Positions 9,598 through 16,806 of a stretch of DNA of 64,000 nucleotides are shown piece after piece. The notes under the pieces are model-generated. The model did not search any database. It was not told where the DNA came from and was given only the letters and a program-made list of their open reading frames with translations. The DNA lies in NCBI GenBank assembly GCA_021780105.1, contig JAJXZJ010000014.1, forward strand, positions 56,255 to 120,254, written 5' to 3'. How positions within the stretch are numbered: position 1 is the first letter of the stretch; the number at the start of each line of letters is the position of its first letter. The stretch comes from a bacterium (lineage in GTDB: Bacteria; Verrucomicrobiota; Verrucomicrobiia; Limisphaerales; J093). A program made the position numbers and the translations under genes.

Positions 9598-11096
9598 ACT
9601 TCAAACTCGAATCTACAGCCATCCAGACCGCCGTCGCCGGACTCAAGTTCCGCACGCAGGCGTTCATCAACGGAACGTTCGCGGACGCCGTGAGCGGAAA
9701 GACATTTGTCACCGAAAATCCCGCCACCGGCCGGCCGATCGCGCGGATTGCGGAAGGCGACGCCGCGGACGTGGACTGCGCCGTGAAGGCCGCGCGCGCC
9801 GCGTTCGAGAGCGGCAGTTGGTCGCGGCGCAAACCGGCTGAGCGCAAACAGACGCTGCTCCGCTTCGCCGAGTTGGTGGAGGCCAACGCCGGCGAACTCG
9901 CGCTGCTGGACTGCCTCGAAGCCGGCAAGCCGATCGCCGACTGCGTGAACATTGATCTGCCCGACACCGTCGCCTGCCTGCGCTGGCACGCCGAGGCCGG
10001 CGACAAGCTTTACGACCGCGTCTCGCCGACCGGCCCGGAAAACCTGGCGCTGATCCTGCGCGAGCCGGTGGGCGTGGTCGGCTGCGTGGTGCCGTGGAAT
10101 TTCCCGGCGCAAATGGTGGCCTGGAAACTCGGCCCCGCGCTCGCCGCCGGCAACAGCGTCGTGCTCAAACCCGCCGAGCAAACCTCGTTGAGCGCGCTGT
10201 GCATGGCCGGACTCGCCGCCGAGGCCGGCCTGCCCGCGGGCGTGTTCAACGTGGTGCCGGGCTTCGGTCCCACGGCCGGCCAGGCCATCGGACGACATCC
10301 GGGCGTGGACATGGTCGCGTTCACCGGCTCGACCGAGGTCGGCCGGCTGTTCCTCCGTTACGCGGCCGAATCGAACCTCAAGCGCATCATCCTCGAATGC
10401 GGCGGCAAGAGTCCGCAGGTCGTCCTCGCCGATCCGCCAGATCTGGATCTCGTCGCGCAAAACGTCGTCAATTCCGCATTCTGGAACATGGGCGAGAATT
10501 GCAGTTGCGGCTCGCGCCTCATCGTCCACCAGTCGGTGAAGGACGATCTCCTGGACCGGATCACAAAGCTGGCCGGCACGTGGACGGTCGGCGACCCGCT
10601 CGATCCGGCGACCCGCGTCGGCTCGATGATCGAGAAACCGCACCTGGAAAAGGTCCTGGGCTATATCGCGGCGGGCAAGGCGGACGGCGCGAAGCTCGCG
10701 CTCGGCGGACGACAGATTCTGGAAACGGCCGGCGGCTATTTCGTCGAGGTGACGATTTTCGACGAGGTGACGAACGCGATGAAAATCGCCCGCGAAGAAA
10801 TCTTCGGTCCGGTCCTGTCGGTGATTCCGTTCGCCACGGAAGCGGAGGCGGTGGCCATTGCCAACGACACAAACTACGGCCTCGCGGCGTCGCTCTACAC
10901 GCGCGACCTGAACACCGCCCATCGCGTGGCCCGCGCCATCCGCGCCGGCACGGTGTCGGTGAACTGTTATTCCGAGGGCGACCTCACCACGCCATTCGGC
11001 GGCTTCAAGGAATCCGGCTTCGCCGGCCGCGACAAGTCCATCTGGGCGCACGAGCAATACACCGAATTGAAAACCATCTGGATGCAACTGGCCTGA
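9594..11096 (+). CDS. Aldehyde dehydrogenase, probable 2-oxoglutarate semialdehyde dehydrogenase
   Basis: 500 residues, full-length NAD(P)-dependent aldehyde dehydrogenase. The catalytic Glu lies in LECGGKSP and the nucleophilic Cys in GENCSCGSR; the cofactor-binding FTGST is also present. Overall it resembles PuuC/betaine-aldehyde-type enzymes. In this operon the expected substrate is 2-oxoglutarate semialdehyde, the last intermediate of 4-hydroxyproline breakdown, giving 2-oxoglutarate for the TCA cycle. It is translationally coupled to the upstream subunit gene through an ATGA overlap. Substrate is assigned from context; the family alone would not tell. Confidence 0.85.
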   Translation: MNFKLESTAIQTAVAGLKFRTQAFINGTFADAVSGKTFVTENPATGRPIARIAEGDAADVDCAVKAARAAFESGSWSRRKPAERKQTLLRFAELVEANAGELALLDCLEAGKPIADCVNIDLPDTVACLRWHAEAGDKLYDRVSPTGPENLALILREPVGVVGCVVPWNFPAQMVAWKLGPALAAGNSVVLKPAEQTSLSALCMAGLAAEAGLPAGVFNVVPGFGPTAGQAIGRHPGVDMVAFTGSTEVGRLFLRYAAESNLKRIILECGGKSPQVVLADPPDLDLVAQNVVNSAFWNMGENCSCGSRLIVHQSVKDDLLDRITKLAGTWTVGDPLDPATRVGSMIEKPHLEKVLGYIAAGKADGAKLALGGRQILETAGGYFVEVTIFDEVTNAMKIAREEIFGPVLSVIPFATEAEAVAIANDTNYGLAASLYTRDLNTAHRVARAIRAGTVSVNCYSEGDLTTPFGGFKESGFAGRDKSIWAHEQYTELKTIWMQLA

Positions 11097-11138
11097 ACCA
11101 TGCCGCGCTGACACCGACATTCTCCTCCCAAAATCGTT

Positions 11139-12068
11139 ATGAAACCGAAGCCGTCCCCTGCCCCACAAACCGGTTTTTGCGGCGTGTTCAGCGCGCTGGT
11201 CACGCCGATGAAGCCGAACCAGGAAGTAGATTACAAGACACTGGGCGCGTTCACCGATTGTTTGATCAGCCAGGCCGTTCACGGGCTGATCCCGCTGGGC
11301 AGCACCGGCGAGTATTACGCGCTTTCCGCCGACGAACGCGAACGCGTCCTCCGCACGACGCTCGAAGCCGCCGCCGGCCGCGTGCCGGTGATCGCCGGCA
11401 CCAACGCCGGCGCGACGCGCGACGTGATCGCCTTTTCGTGCCAGGCCGAACGCCTCGGCTGCGCCGGTGTGATGCTGGCGCCGCCGTATTATTCGCTGCC
11501 GCGGCTGGAGGAACTGCACGAACACTTCCGCGCCGTCAACGACGCCATCGGCATCCCGATCATGCTCTACAACTATCCCGGCCGCACGGGCGTGGACATG
11601 CCGCCGGAGTTCATCGTGCGGCTCGCCGAGCTGAGGAACGTCCGCTGCGTCAAGGAAAGCACCGGCGAAATGCCGCGGATCACCGAACTCCTGCGCCGCG
11701 CCGGCGACCGCCTCGGCGTCTTCTGCGGCTGTGACACCATCGCGCTGGAAAGCCTGCTGGTGGGCGCGGTCGGCTGGGTCGGCGGCGTGGTGAACGTGCT
11801 GCCGGCGTCGCACGTGAAACTCTTTGAACTCGCCACCGCGGCAAAGGATTTTGCCGCCGCACGCGAGCTGTTTTTCCAAATGCTGCCCACGCTCGAACTC
11901 ATGGAAGGCGGCCACAAATACACGCAATGGGTGAAGGCCGCCTGCGGTCTGATGGGCCACGATTGCGGCGCGCCACGGCGTCCGCTCGGTCCGGCCACGG
12001 CAAAGGAACGCACACTGCTGCGCCGGGCGTTGCGCCTGACCGCCGAAGGTCGCCAGCACCGCAAGTGA
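11139..12068 (+). CDS. DapA/NanA-superfamily lyase, probable 1-pyrroline-4-hydroxy-2-carboxylate deaminase
   Basis: 309 residues, TIM-barrel Schiff-base class I aldolase superfamily. The phosphate or carboxylate-binding loop GSTGEYY, the catalytic Tyr in LYNYPGRTG and the Schiff-base Lys in CVKESTGE are all visible. Dihydrodipicolinate synthase is the best-known member, but lysine-pathway neighbours are absent while the whole hydroxyproline operon is present. In that pathway a DapA-like enzyme deaminates and dehydrates the pyrroline to 2-oxoglutarate semialdehyde. Start ATG 11139, 42 bp after the aldehyde dehydrogenase. Confidence 0.85.
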   Translation: MKPKPSPAPQTGFCGVFSALVTPMKPNQEVDYKTLGAFTDCLISQAVHGLIPLGSTGEYYALSADERERVLRTTLEAAAGRVPVIAGTNAGATRDVIAFSCQAERLGCAGVMLAPPYYSLPRLEELHEHFRAVNDAIGIPIMLYNYPGRTGVDMPPEFIVRLAELRNVRCVKESTGEMPRITELLRRAGDRLGVFCGCDTIALESLLVGAVGWVGGVVNVLPASHVKLFELATAAKDFAAARELFFQMLPTLELMEGGHKYTQWVKAACGLMGHDCGAPRRPLGPATAKERTLLRRALRLTAEGRQHRK

Positions 12069-12076
12069 TTTCAACC

Positions 12077-13045
12077 ATGACAACAACTACAACCGTTTCA
12101 CCGTCGAAGACCGGCGCGCCGGTGCTTCATTTGATTGGCAACACGCCGTTGATCCCGCTCCTGTTTCCCGCCGAGGGAGTAACGATCTTCGCCAAGTGCG
12201 AGTTCCTGAATCCCAGCGGCAGCATCAAGGACCGCTTCGCGCGGTGCGTGATCGAGGACGCCGAGCAACGCGGCCTGCTGACACCGGATTCGATCATCCT
12301 CGAATGCACCAGCGGCAACACTGGTATCGCGTTGTCCATGGTTGGCGCCGCCAAGGGCTACCGCGTGACGATCCTCATGTCCGAGCAGGCCAGCCACGAG
12401 CGGCGGCAGTTGATCCACCGGCTGGGCGCGGAGCTGATCCTGTTCGGCAGCGGCGGGCGCTACCAAACCGGCATTGATTTGTCCCGCCAGATGGCGGCGA
12501 AGGACCGCCGTTACTTCCTGCCACGGCAGTTCGAGAATCCGCTGAACGCGGCGGACCACGAGCACGGCACCGGCGTGGAAATCGTGCGTCAGGCGCCGGG
12601 GCCGATCGGCGTGTTAGTGACCGGCTACGGCACCGGCGGCACGCTGGCGGGCACCGGCAAGGCGATCAAGGCGCACTACCCCACGGCGCGCATCTACGCC
12701 ATGGAACCCGCCGAGGCTGCGTTGCTGGCCGGCGAATGTCCCTGCTGCCACACCATCGAAGGCGTGGCCGACGGCTTCGTCCCGCCGCTGCTGCGCGACG
12801 CCCCGCTCGACGGCGAGGTGAAGGTCACCAGCGCCGAAGCCATGACCATGACCCGCCGGCTGCACCGCGAATACGGATTGCTCGTGGGCACCTCCTCCGG
12901 GGCGAATGTCGCGGCCGCCGTGCGGCTGGCCCGGCAACTCCGTCCTGCCGGCGCCGTGGTCACGCTGCTCTGCGACCGCGCGGAACGCTACTTCAGCACG
13001 GCGCTTTTCGCCGGAGACCCGCCGACGACCGGCGAGGCGGTGTGA
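12077..13045 (+). CDS. PLP-dependent cysteine synthase-like enzyme (CysK/CBS family)
   Basis: 322 residues from ATG 12077, 8 bp after the DapA-like gene, so likely in the same transcript. Fold type II PLP enzyme: the PLP Lys is in NPSGSIKDRFA, with the substrate loop TSGNTGIALS, the phosphate-cup GYGTGGTLAG and the C-terminal GTSSGANVAAAV. CysK would make cysteine from O-acetylserine and sulfide. Sequence around the active site differs enough from housekeeping CysK (for example MSEQASHERRQ) that a related beta-replacement on another substrate is possible. No cysE neighbour is present. Confidence 0.8.
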   Translation: MTTTTTVSPSKTGAPVLHLIGNTPLIPLLFPAEGVTIFAKCEFLNPSGSIKDRFARCVIEDAEQRGLLTPDSIILECTSGNTGIALSMVGAAKGYRVTILMSEQASHERRQLIHRLGAELILFGSGGRYQTGIDLSRQMAAKDRRYFLPRQFENPLNAADHEHGTGVEIVRQAPGPIGVLVTGYGTGGTLAGTGKAIKAHYPTARIYAMEPAEAALLAGECPCCHTIEGVADGFVPPLLRDAPLDGEVKVTSAEAMTMTRRLHREYGLLVGTSSGANVAAAVRLARQLRPAGAVVTLLCDRAERYFSTALFAGDPPTTGEAV

Positions 13046-13098
13046 AGTTTTGGTGCCGGGGCAATGCGTTGTTCATTCCGGCCAAACCTCTCGCCGCC

Positions 13099-13914
13099 AT
13101 GAAAGCAAGCCGAGGAAAGCAACTGCCACGCGTCGTGGCGCTGATTCTTTTGGCGGCAACGTTGCTTGCCTTCAATGGCCTTGCCGCTGCGCCGACGGCG
13201 CCCGCCGCGGACCAGGCCGTCATCGCCGCGATCAATCCGCCGGAGGACAGCTTTTTCGCGAAGCAGCTCGACTTCGACGGCATTCCCATCAAGGCGCCGA
13301 AGGAGGTGGCGAATGCAGCACTGTTCGCCGCACGGGACCGGCTGAACCTGCTGCTGACGAACCTGCCGGTCGTCCGTGCCAATCTCGCTGCCGCCGGCGC
13401 GGAACTGCACATCATCGGCCGCGGCCAGGTGACCTCCGATCTGCCCGAATGGCGGGCGATGAAAGGCAAACCGTTCGACGGCCGGTTGACGATTGACCAG
13501 CGCACCCGCGGCATGGGTGGCCGGCTCACCTCCTGCGGTGAGGAGAATTTGCTCCGGCTGGAAAAGGACCGCTATCGCGGGCGCGACATTTGCGAGCACG
13601 AGTTCGCCCACTGCATCTACCAATACGGCGTGCCGCAGAACATCCGCGACCGGTTCATCGCGCAATATCACCGCTCCCTCGCCAACGGCCTGTGGAAGGA
13701 ATCCTACGCCGGCTCGAACGCCGACGAATTCTTCGCCGAGCTGACGATGTGGTATTTCGGCACGCACGGCGACCTCCACATGACCGGCCCCAAGCCGGCG
13801 GACGGCCCGGCGGGCCTGAAAGCCTACGATCCGGCGGCCTTCGCCTTGTTCGACAACTTCTACCAAGGCCGCATGGCCGTGCTGCCGGTGAAGCCCAGCC
13901 CCGCGTCCCGCTGA
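13099..13914 (+). CDS. Secreted zincin-like (HExxH) putative metallopeptidase
   Basis: 271 residues from ATG 13099 with a signal peptide (basic start, then VVALILLAATLLAFNGLAAA). The core carries HEFAH at residues 167-171 inside CEHEFAHCIYQYG, and a downstream acidic pair in ADEFFAEL (Glu210, Glu214) that could supply the third zinc ligand of a gluzincin. The GRLTSCGEENLL segment before it resembles proteins with an anthrax-lethal-factor-like (ATLF) zincin domain; that is from memory and not certain. Substrate unknown. It is 53 bp downstream of the cysteine-synthase-like gene and precedes a 515-bp non-coding stretch. Confidence 0.6.
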   Translation: MKASRGKQLPRVVALILLAATLLAFNGLAAAPTAPAADQAVIAAINPPEDSFFAKQLDFDGIPIKAPKEVANAALFAARDRLNLLLTNLPVVRANLAAAGAELHIIGRGQVTSDLPEWRAMKGKPFDGRLTIDQRTRGMGGRLTSCGEENLLRLEKDRYRGRDICEHEFAHCIYQYGVPQNIRDRFIAQYHRSLANGLWKESYAGSNADEFFAELTMWYFGTHGDLHMTGPKPADGPAGLKAYDPAAFALFDNFYQGRMAVLPVKPSPASR

Positions 13915-14290
13915 CACGTGGAAACCGGCAACCCACCGCCGACCGGAGGTGGACGACAACCCTTGGAGACTGGACGAACGCGGCTGCCAAAGGCACTTCC
14001 ATTGACCAGAACTGGATGGCAGGCAATCCTCGCTGGAAGATGGCCGGTAAAGCTGGACTTCAGGTCCGCAGCAATTTGCCGATCCGCAATCGCCGTTTCG
14101 CCGCACCACGCCGCCCCCGGCGCATAACCCGAACACCCCAGCCGCGTATTGCGGCGCTGACCAGAGGCAACAGTTCGACCAACTGTCACCTGCCGAAAGC
14201 CGGTTCGCCTATCTACGGCGGCGTGTCGCGGATACCGGCGCACTGCAACGGGCTGAAAATTCAATGTTCGTCTGTAAGTCGCCGCCGGTT

Positions 14291-14301
14291 ATTCCGTAGT
14301 A
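14291..14301 (+). promoter_or_regulatory. ATTCCGTAGTA motif, copy 1, upstream of PEP-CTERM gene
   Basis: The same 11-mer ATTCCGTAGTA occurs upstream of the second PEP-CTERM gene at 15378-15388. In both places an A-rich AAG(G)CCGC follows about 21-25 bases later. Shared position upstream of two related exported-protein genes suggests a common regulator or promoter element. Which one is unknown. Confidence 0.45.
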
Positions 14302-14312
14302 AAGAATTAGAA

Positions 14313-14345
14313 AGCCGCAGTCCTCGCCTTCTTGTGAGGGCGGCT
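14313..14345 (+). other. Leader hairpin of first PEP-CTERM gene
   Basis: AGCCGC pairs with GCGGCT, then CCTC with GAGG after an AGT bulge, closing a ten-base loop. It lies 84 bases before the ATG at 14430 and is likely within the 5' leader. No T-run follows, so a terminator is unlikely; it may be an RNA stability element. Confidence 0.3.
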
Positions 14346-14429
14346 AAGACTCGGGTAACGGCAGGCTTAAAACCGCAATAAACACAGCGATTGTGGTCTG
14401 CCAAAACAGACAACAAACGGAAACATGCT

Positions 14430-15089
14430 ATGAATCACCTCACACCGTTCGCCACACTGGCTGCGTTGGCCAGCGTGCTCGGTTTCCACCAGGCGTATGC
14501 CGGCATCTTCATTGACACCAGCCCAGGCACCGCCGCCCCGCCTTCCACCTTGGGAGGCTACAGCATGATCGGCTTTCCCGCCGATCCTTCGGCGGAAGGC
14601 TCCATGATCAGCTCGCTGACACCCCCGGCCAGCGCTCCAGTCACCGGCAATCTGACCTTCAGCCCCGCTGTTGCACACTCCATCGTGCCGTCGTCGTGGG
14701 GCACTTGGAGCCACGGCTACACCGGCGATGTGTATTACAACGCCAGTTCCGAGTTGATGCTCGATCTACCGACCGGCACCCTCGCGTTCTACCTCTATGT
14801 TGAACCGAATATTTTGGACAACTTCATGTTCGAGGTGACGACCGAGTCGGCGATGCAAACAGGCATCACCGTCAACGGTAACGGCGGCGCACAGTATGTC
14901 GGGGTTTATAGTGACACTCCGTTAGATTCGGTTTCCTTCCTCTTCGTGAAGCAACCAGATGGCGCTGCGGACGGATTCGCCGTCGGCGAGTTCGGCATCA
15001 ACAACGTGCCGGAACCCAGAACCTATGGCCTGATCGGCGGACTCGCTCTGCTGGGCTTCGGCGCCTGCCGGAAGTTCAGCCGGAGTTGA
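14430..15089 (+). CDS. PEP-CTERM sorting-signal exported protein
   Basis: 219 residues from ATG 14430. N-terminal signal peptide (LTPFATLAALASVLGFHQAYA), a Ser/Thr/Gly-rich middle of about 150 residues with no enzyme motif, and a C-terminal PEP-CTERM tripartite signal: VPEP, a hydrophobic helix (YGLIGGLALLGFGAC) and a basic tail RKFSRS. Such proteins are processed by exosortase and associated with exopolysaccharide or floc formation (family knowledge). No exosortase is in the window. The next PEP-CTERM gene is 352 bp downstream and shares an upstream motif. Confidence 0.85.
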   Translation: MNHLTPFATLAALASVLGFHQAYAGIFIDTSPGTAAPPSTLGGYSMIGFPADPSAEGSMISSLTPPASAPVTGNLTFSPAVAHSIVPSSWGTWSHGYTGDVYYNASSELMLDLPTGTLAFYLYVEPNILDNFMFEVTTESAMQTGITVNGNGGAQYVGVYSDTPLDSVSFLFVKQPDGAADGFAVGEFGINNVPEPRTYGLIGGLALLGFGACRKFSRS

Positions 15090-15102
15090 TTGAGTGCTTT
15101 GT

Positions 15103-15170
15103 CTGGGTTGGCAGCTTCGTTGCTAGGTATCCTTACCCGATCCTAGAAGCATAGTTTCCGGCCAACCCAG
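15103..15170 (+). terminator. Long nested stem-loop after first PEP-CTERM gene
   Basis: Outer arms CTGGGTTGGC (15103-15112) and GCCAACCCAG (15161-15170) are perfectly complementary. Inside, GCTTC pairs with GAAGC and CTAGG with CCTAG. The structure starts 14 bases after the stop codon. There is no T-run, so it may be a 3' stability element, a Rho-dependent end or a small RNA rather than a classical terminator. Confidence 0.45.
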
Positions 15171-15377
15171 GCAATACACTGCCGCGCGTCTTATGGAGAC
15201 GTGCCTATTCTCTCCACAACAGCTTCAGCTCTTGCTGACTCTTCACATGTATTTCCAACACTGAATAGCATGTATTAACTTGTTAATAAATATGGTTTTT
15301 GTTGCTTATGGGTGATTTTACTAAGAATGAATCAATGTATCCATTTATCATACTATCTTTGTAAGCATACGTTCCTG

Positions 15378-15388
15378 ATTCCGTAGTA
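15378..15388 (+). promoter_or_regulatory. ATTCCGTAGTA motif, copy 2, upstream of second PEP-CTERM gene
   Basis: Identical to 14291-14301 and placed 64 bases before the ATG at 15442; an AAGGCCGC follows at 15403-15410. See copy 1. Confidence 0.45.
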
Positions 15389-15441
15389 TTGGTCAAGCGG
15401 TGAAGGCCGCGTTGTAGTTAGCCAACACAAACACCAATACT

Positions 15442-16173
15442 ATGAAGAAATACACGTTTGCCCCGACAGCAATGGCACTCGCACTCTGCGCAGTGTCGGC
15501 CTACGGGGGCACTCCTTGGTATCCATCTCCCTCTGATCTCGGATTGTCAGGATCATGGAGTTCCGGCGTAATCCTTGGCCTCGATTACCTCTGGACCGGC
15601 GATACGCCTACAGGCACATCGCCTTATGTCAGCGTCGAGTTTCTCGATCAAAACACCAGCGACAATAGCTTGTGGATGGTGGTCAGCGCCGGCGGGCTGG
15701 ACACCACCAGCGAGTTTGTCAGTGACGTGGGATTCAATTCCAGCGTCAGCGGTCTGAGTTTTAGCAATCCAAAGGCCGGCAGCGTTCCCGGAACCGGCCT
15801 TACACCCGATGGTGCTGTCAACGCACCGTCGGTGGCGTTCAACGCTGCGCTGCCTCCATTGTCGGACTTTAGCGTTCTGCTGAGTTTTGATACGGCGAAT
15901 AACGCTACTCACCACCGTCTACAAGGGGGCGAGTGGTTTGCCGAACAAATCACGATCAGCAGTGGAACCATCATGCCCGCCAGCTTCCTGGTAAAGAATG
16001 GCGATGGCGTTTACGGCGCCGCTCATGTTCAAGGCATCGGCCCTTCGGCGAATAAGAGCGGCAAAATCACGACGGACACATTCACAGAAGTTCCAGAGCC
16101 TTCTCATTTTGCCCTGGCGGCCGGACTGGGCCTGTTGGGCTTCACCATCTGGCGCCGCAGTCTTCGTCGGTGA
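15442..16173 (+). CDS. PEP-CTERM sorting-signal exported protein
   Basis: 243 residues. Signal peptide at the start (MKKYTFAPTAMALALCAVSAYG), a Gly/Ser/Thr-rich body lacking enzymatic motifs, and a C-terminal PEP-CTERM signal: EVPEPSHFAL, a hydrophobic segment AAGLGLLGFTIW and a basic RRSLRR end. Cell-surface or extracellular matrix role by family. Base composition of the gene and its upstream region is less GC-rich than the neighbours, as for the first PEP-CTERM gene. A strong hairpin follows the stop. Confidence 0.87.
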   Translation: MKKYTFAPTAMALALCAVSAYGGTPWYPSPSDLGLSGSWSSGVILGLDYLWTGDTPTGTSPYVSVEFLDQNTSDNSLWMVVSAGGLDTTSEFVSDVGFNSSVSGLSFSNPKAGSVPGTGLTPDGAVNAPSVAFNAALPPLSDFSVLLSFDTANNATHHRLQGGEWFAEQITISSGTIMPASFLVKNGDGVYGAAHVQGIGPSANKSGKITTDTFTEVPEPSHFALAAGLGLLGFTIWRRSLRR

Positions 16174-16620
16174 GGTAGTTTCTGCGCATCGGAGGCCGCT
16201 CGGACCGCCGGGCGGCCTCCCTCTTCTGTAGTGCGCCTCGAGGGCCGCACGCGGCTCCTTGGCGGTCACAAGGTGGATGCATGTGGCTGCGCCGGTGTGC
16301 TTCAGCCCGCTACGGTTATCCTAAAGACCGCAAGGGAGTTGCCACCAAAAGCGCACGCAAATCGGCAGGGTCTTCACGTTGTTGCAATGGGCGAGTGCTC
16401 GCCCCCCCAAGGGAAACACATCAAGGAGCCGTGCCCATCCCAAGCCCGCGATCCTTGTGCTTGTGCGCCTCTTCGCGGCAATTTCTGCAACGGGATTACG
16501 GTTCAACCGAAAGAACGACCCGTGAAGCCGATCTGCGGAGGTTTGCGGTTTTACCGGTCGCAAAAAGTGTTGCCGGCGGCGCCTTGCCAGACTATGTAAC
16601 CGGCGGCATTTGCGATCATC
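16174..16620. other. 447-bp stretch without a convincing gene
   Basis: Begins with the terminator hairpin at 16191-16220. The rest shows no open frame with protein-like character. A segment around 16453-16479 resembles a degenerate copy of the dispersed 'tgcgcctctgcggt' type repeat seen at 63454-63486; this resemblance is weak. Confidence 0.4.
16191..16228 (+). terminator. Hairpin terminator after second PEP-CTERM gene
   Basis: Perfect 9-bp stem GGAGGCCGC / GCGGCCTCC with a 12-base loop, 18 bases after the stop codon, followed by a pyrimidine-rich CTCTTCTGT. Good stem, imperfect T-tract. Confidence 0.6.
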
Positions 16621-16785
16621 ATGTTCCGGTTCAAGCGCCATTCTGAAGAGCACCGCTACTACTGCCTGCCCGGCATGGGGCGGAGCAACCGGCGGCATTG
16701 GCGCCAAATTCACTTCTGGGCGATCGTTTTTGGCGTGATCGTTTCCGGGCTGTTCGGCGCCCTGATCTACGTCCTCAACCGCTGA
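16621..16785 (+). CDS. Small single-pass membrane protein, 54 residues
   Basis: ATG 16621 to TGA 16785. The N-terminal half is basic and polar (MFRFKRHSEEHRYYCLPGMG); the C-terminal half is one clear transmembrane segment (FWAIVFGVIVSGLFGALIY) ending in VLNR. The layout (charged 'HRYY.LPGMGRSNRR' head plus tail anchor) is protein-like and I believe similar small hypothetical proteins occur in related genomes, but no function is known. No clear Shine-Dalgarno sequence. It converges on gltD 21 bp away. Confidence 0.55.
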   Translation: MFRFKRHSEEHRYYCLPGMGRSNRRHWRQIHFWAIVFGVIVSGLFGALIYVLNR

Positions 16786-16806
16786 CCCCGGCGCCAGCCC
16801 GTCCGG

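Larger units (their letters stand above)
13915..14429. other. 515-bp gene-free stretch upstream of the first PEP-CTERM gene
   Basis: No convincing coding region on either strand. The right half becomes AT-richer and holds an ATTCCGTAGTA motif (14291-14301) and a hairpin (14313-14345), both listed separately. The left 350 bases show nothing recognisable. Confidence 0.5.
15090..15441. other. 352-bp AT-rich intergenic stretch between PEP-CTERM genes
   Basis: No gene. The first 80 bases form a nested stem-loop (15103-15170). Bases ~15240-15370 are strikingly AT-rich compared with the GC-rich surroundings. The right end holds the second ATTCCGTAGTA motif. It probably contains the promoter of the second gene. 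Confidence 0.5.

Noticed and set aside
11139..12068. dapA of lysine biosynthesis
   Set aside because: Fold fits, but location in a complete hydroxyproline operon makes the pyrroline deaminase role more likely.
9387..12086. 899-codon minus-strand open frame
   Set aside because: Antisense to the aldehyde dehydrogenase and DapA-like genes, which have clear active-site motifs on the plus strand.
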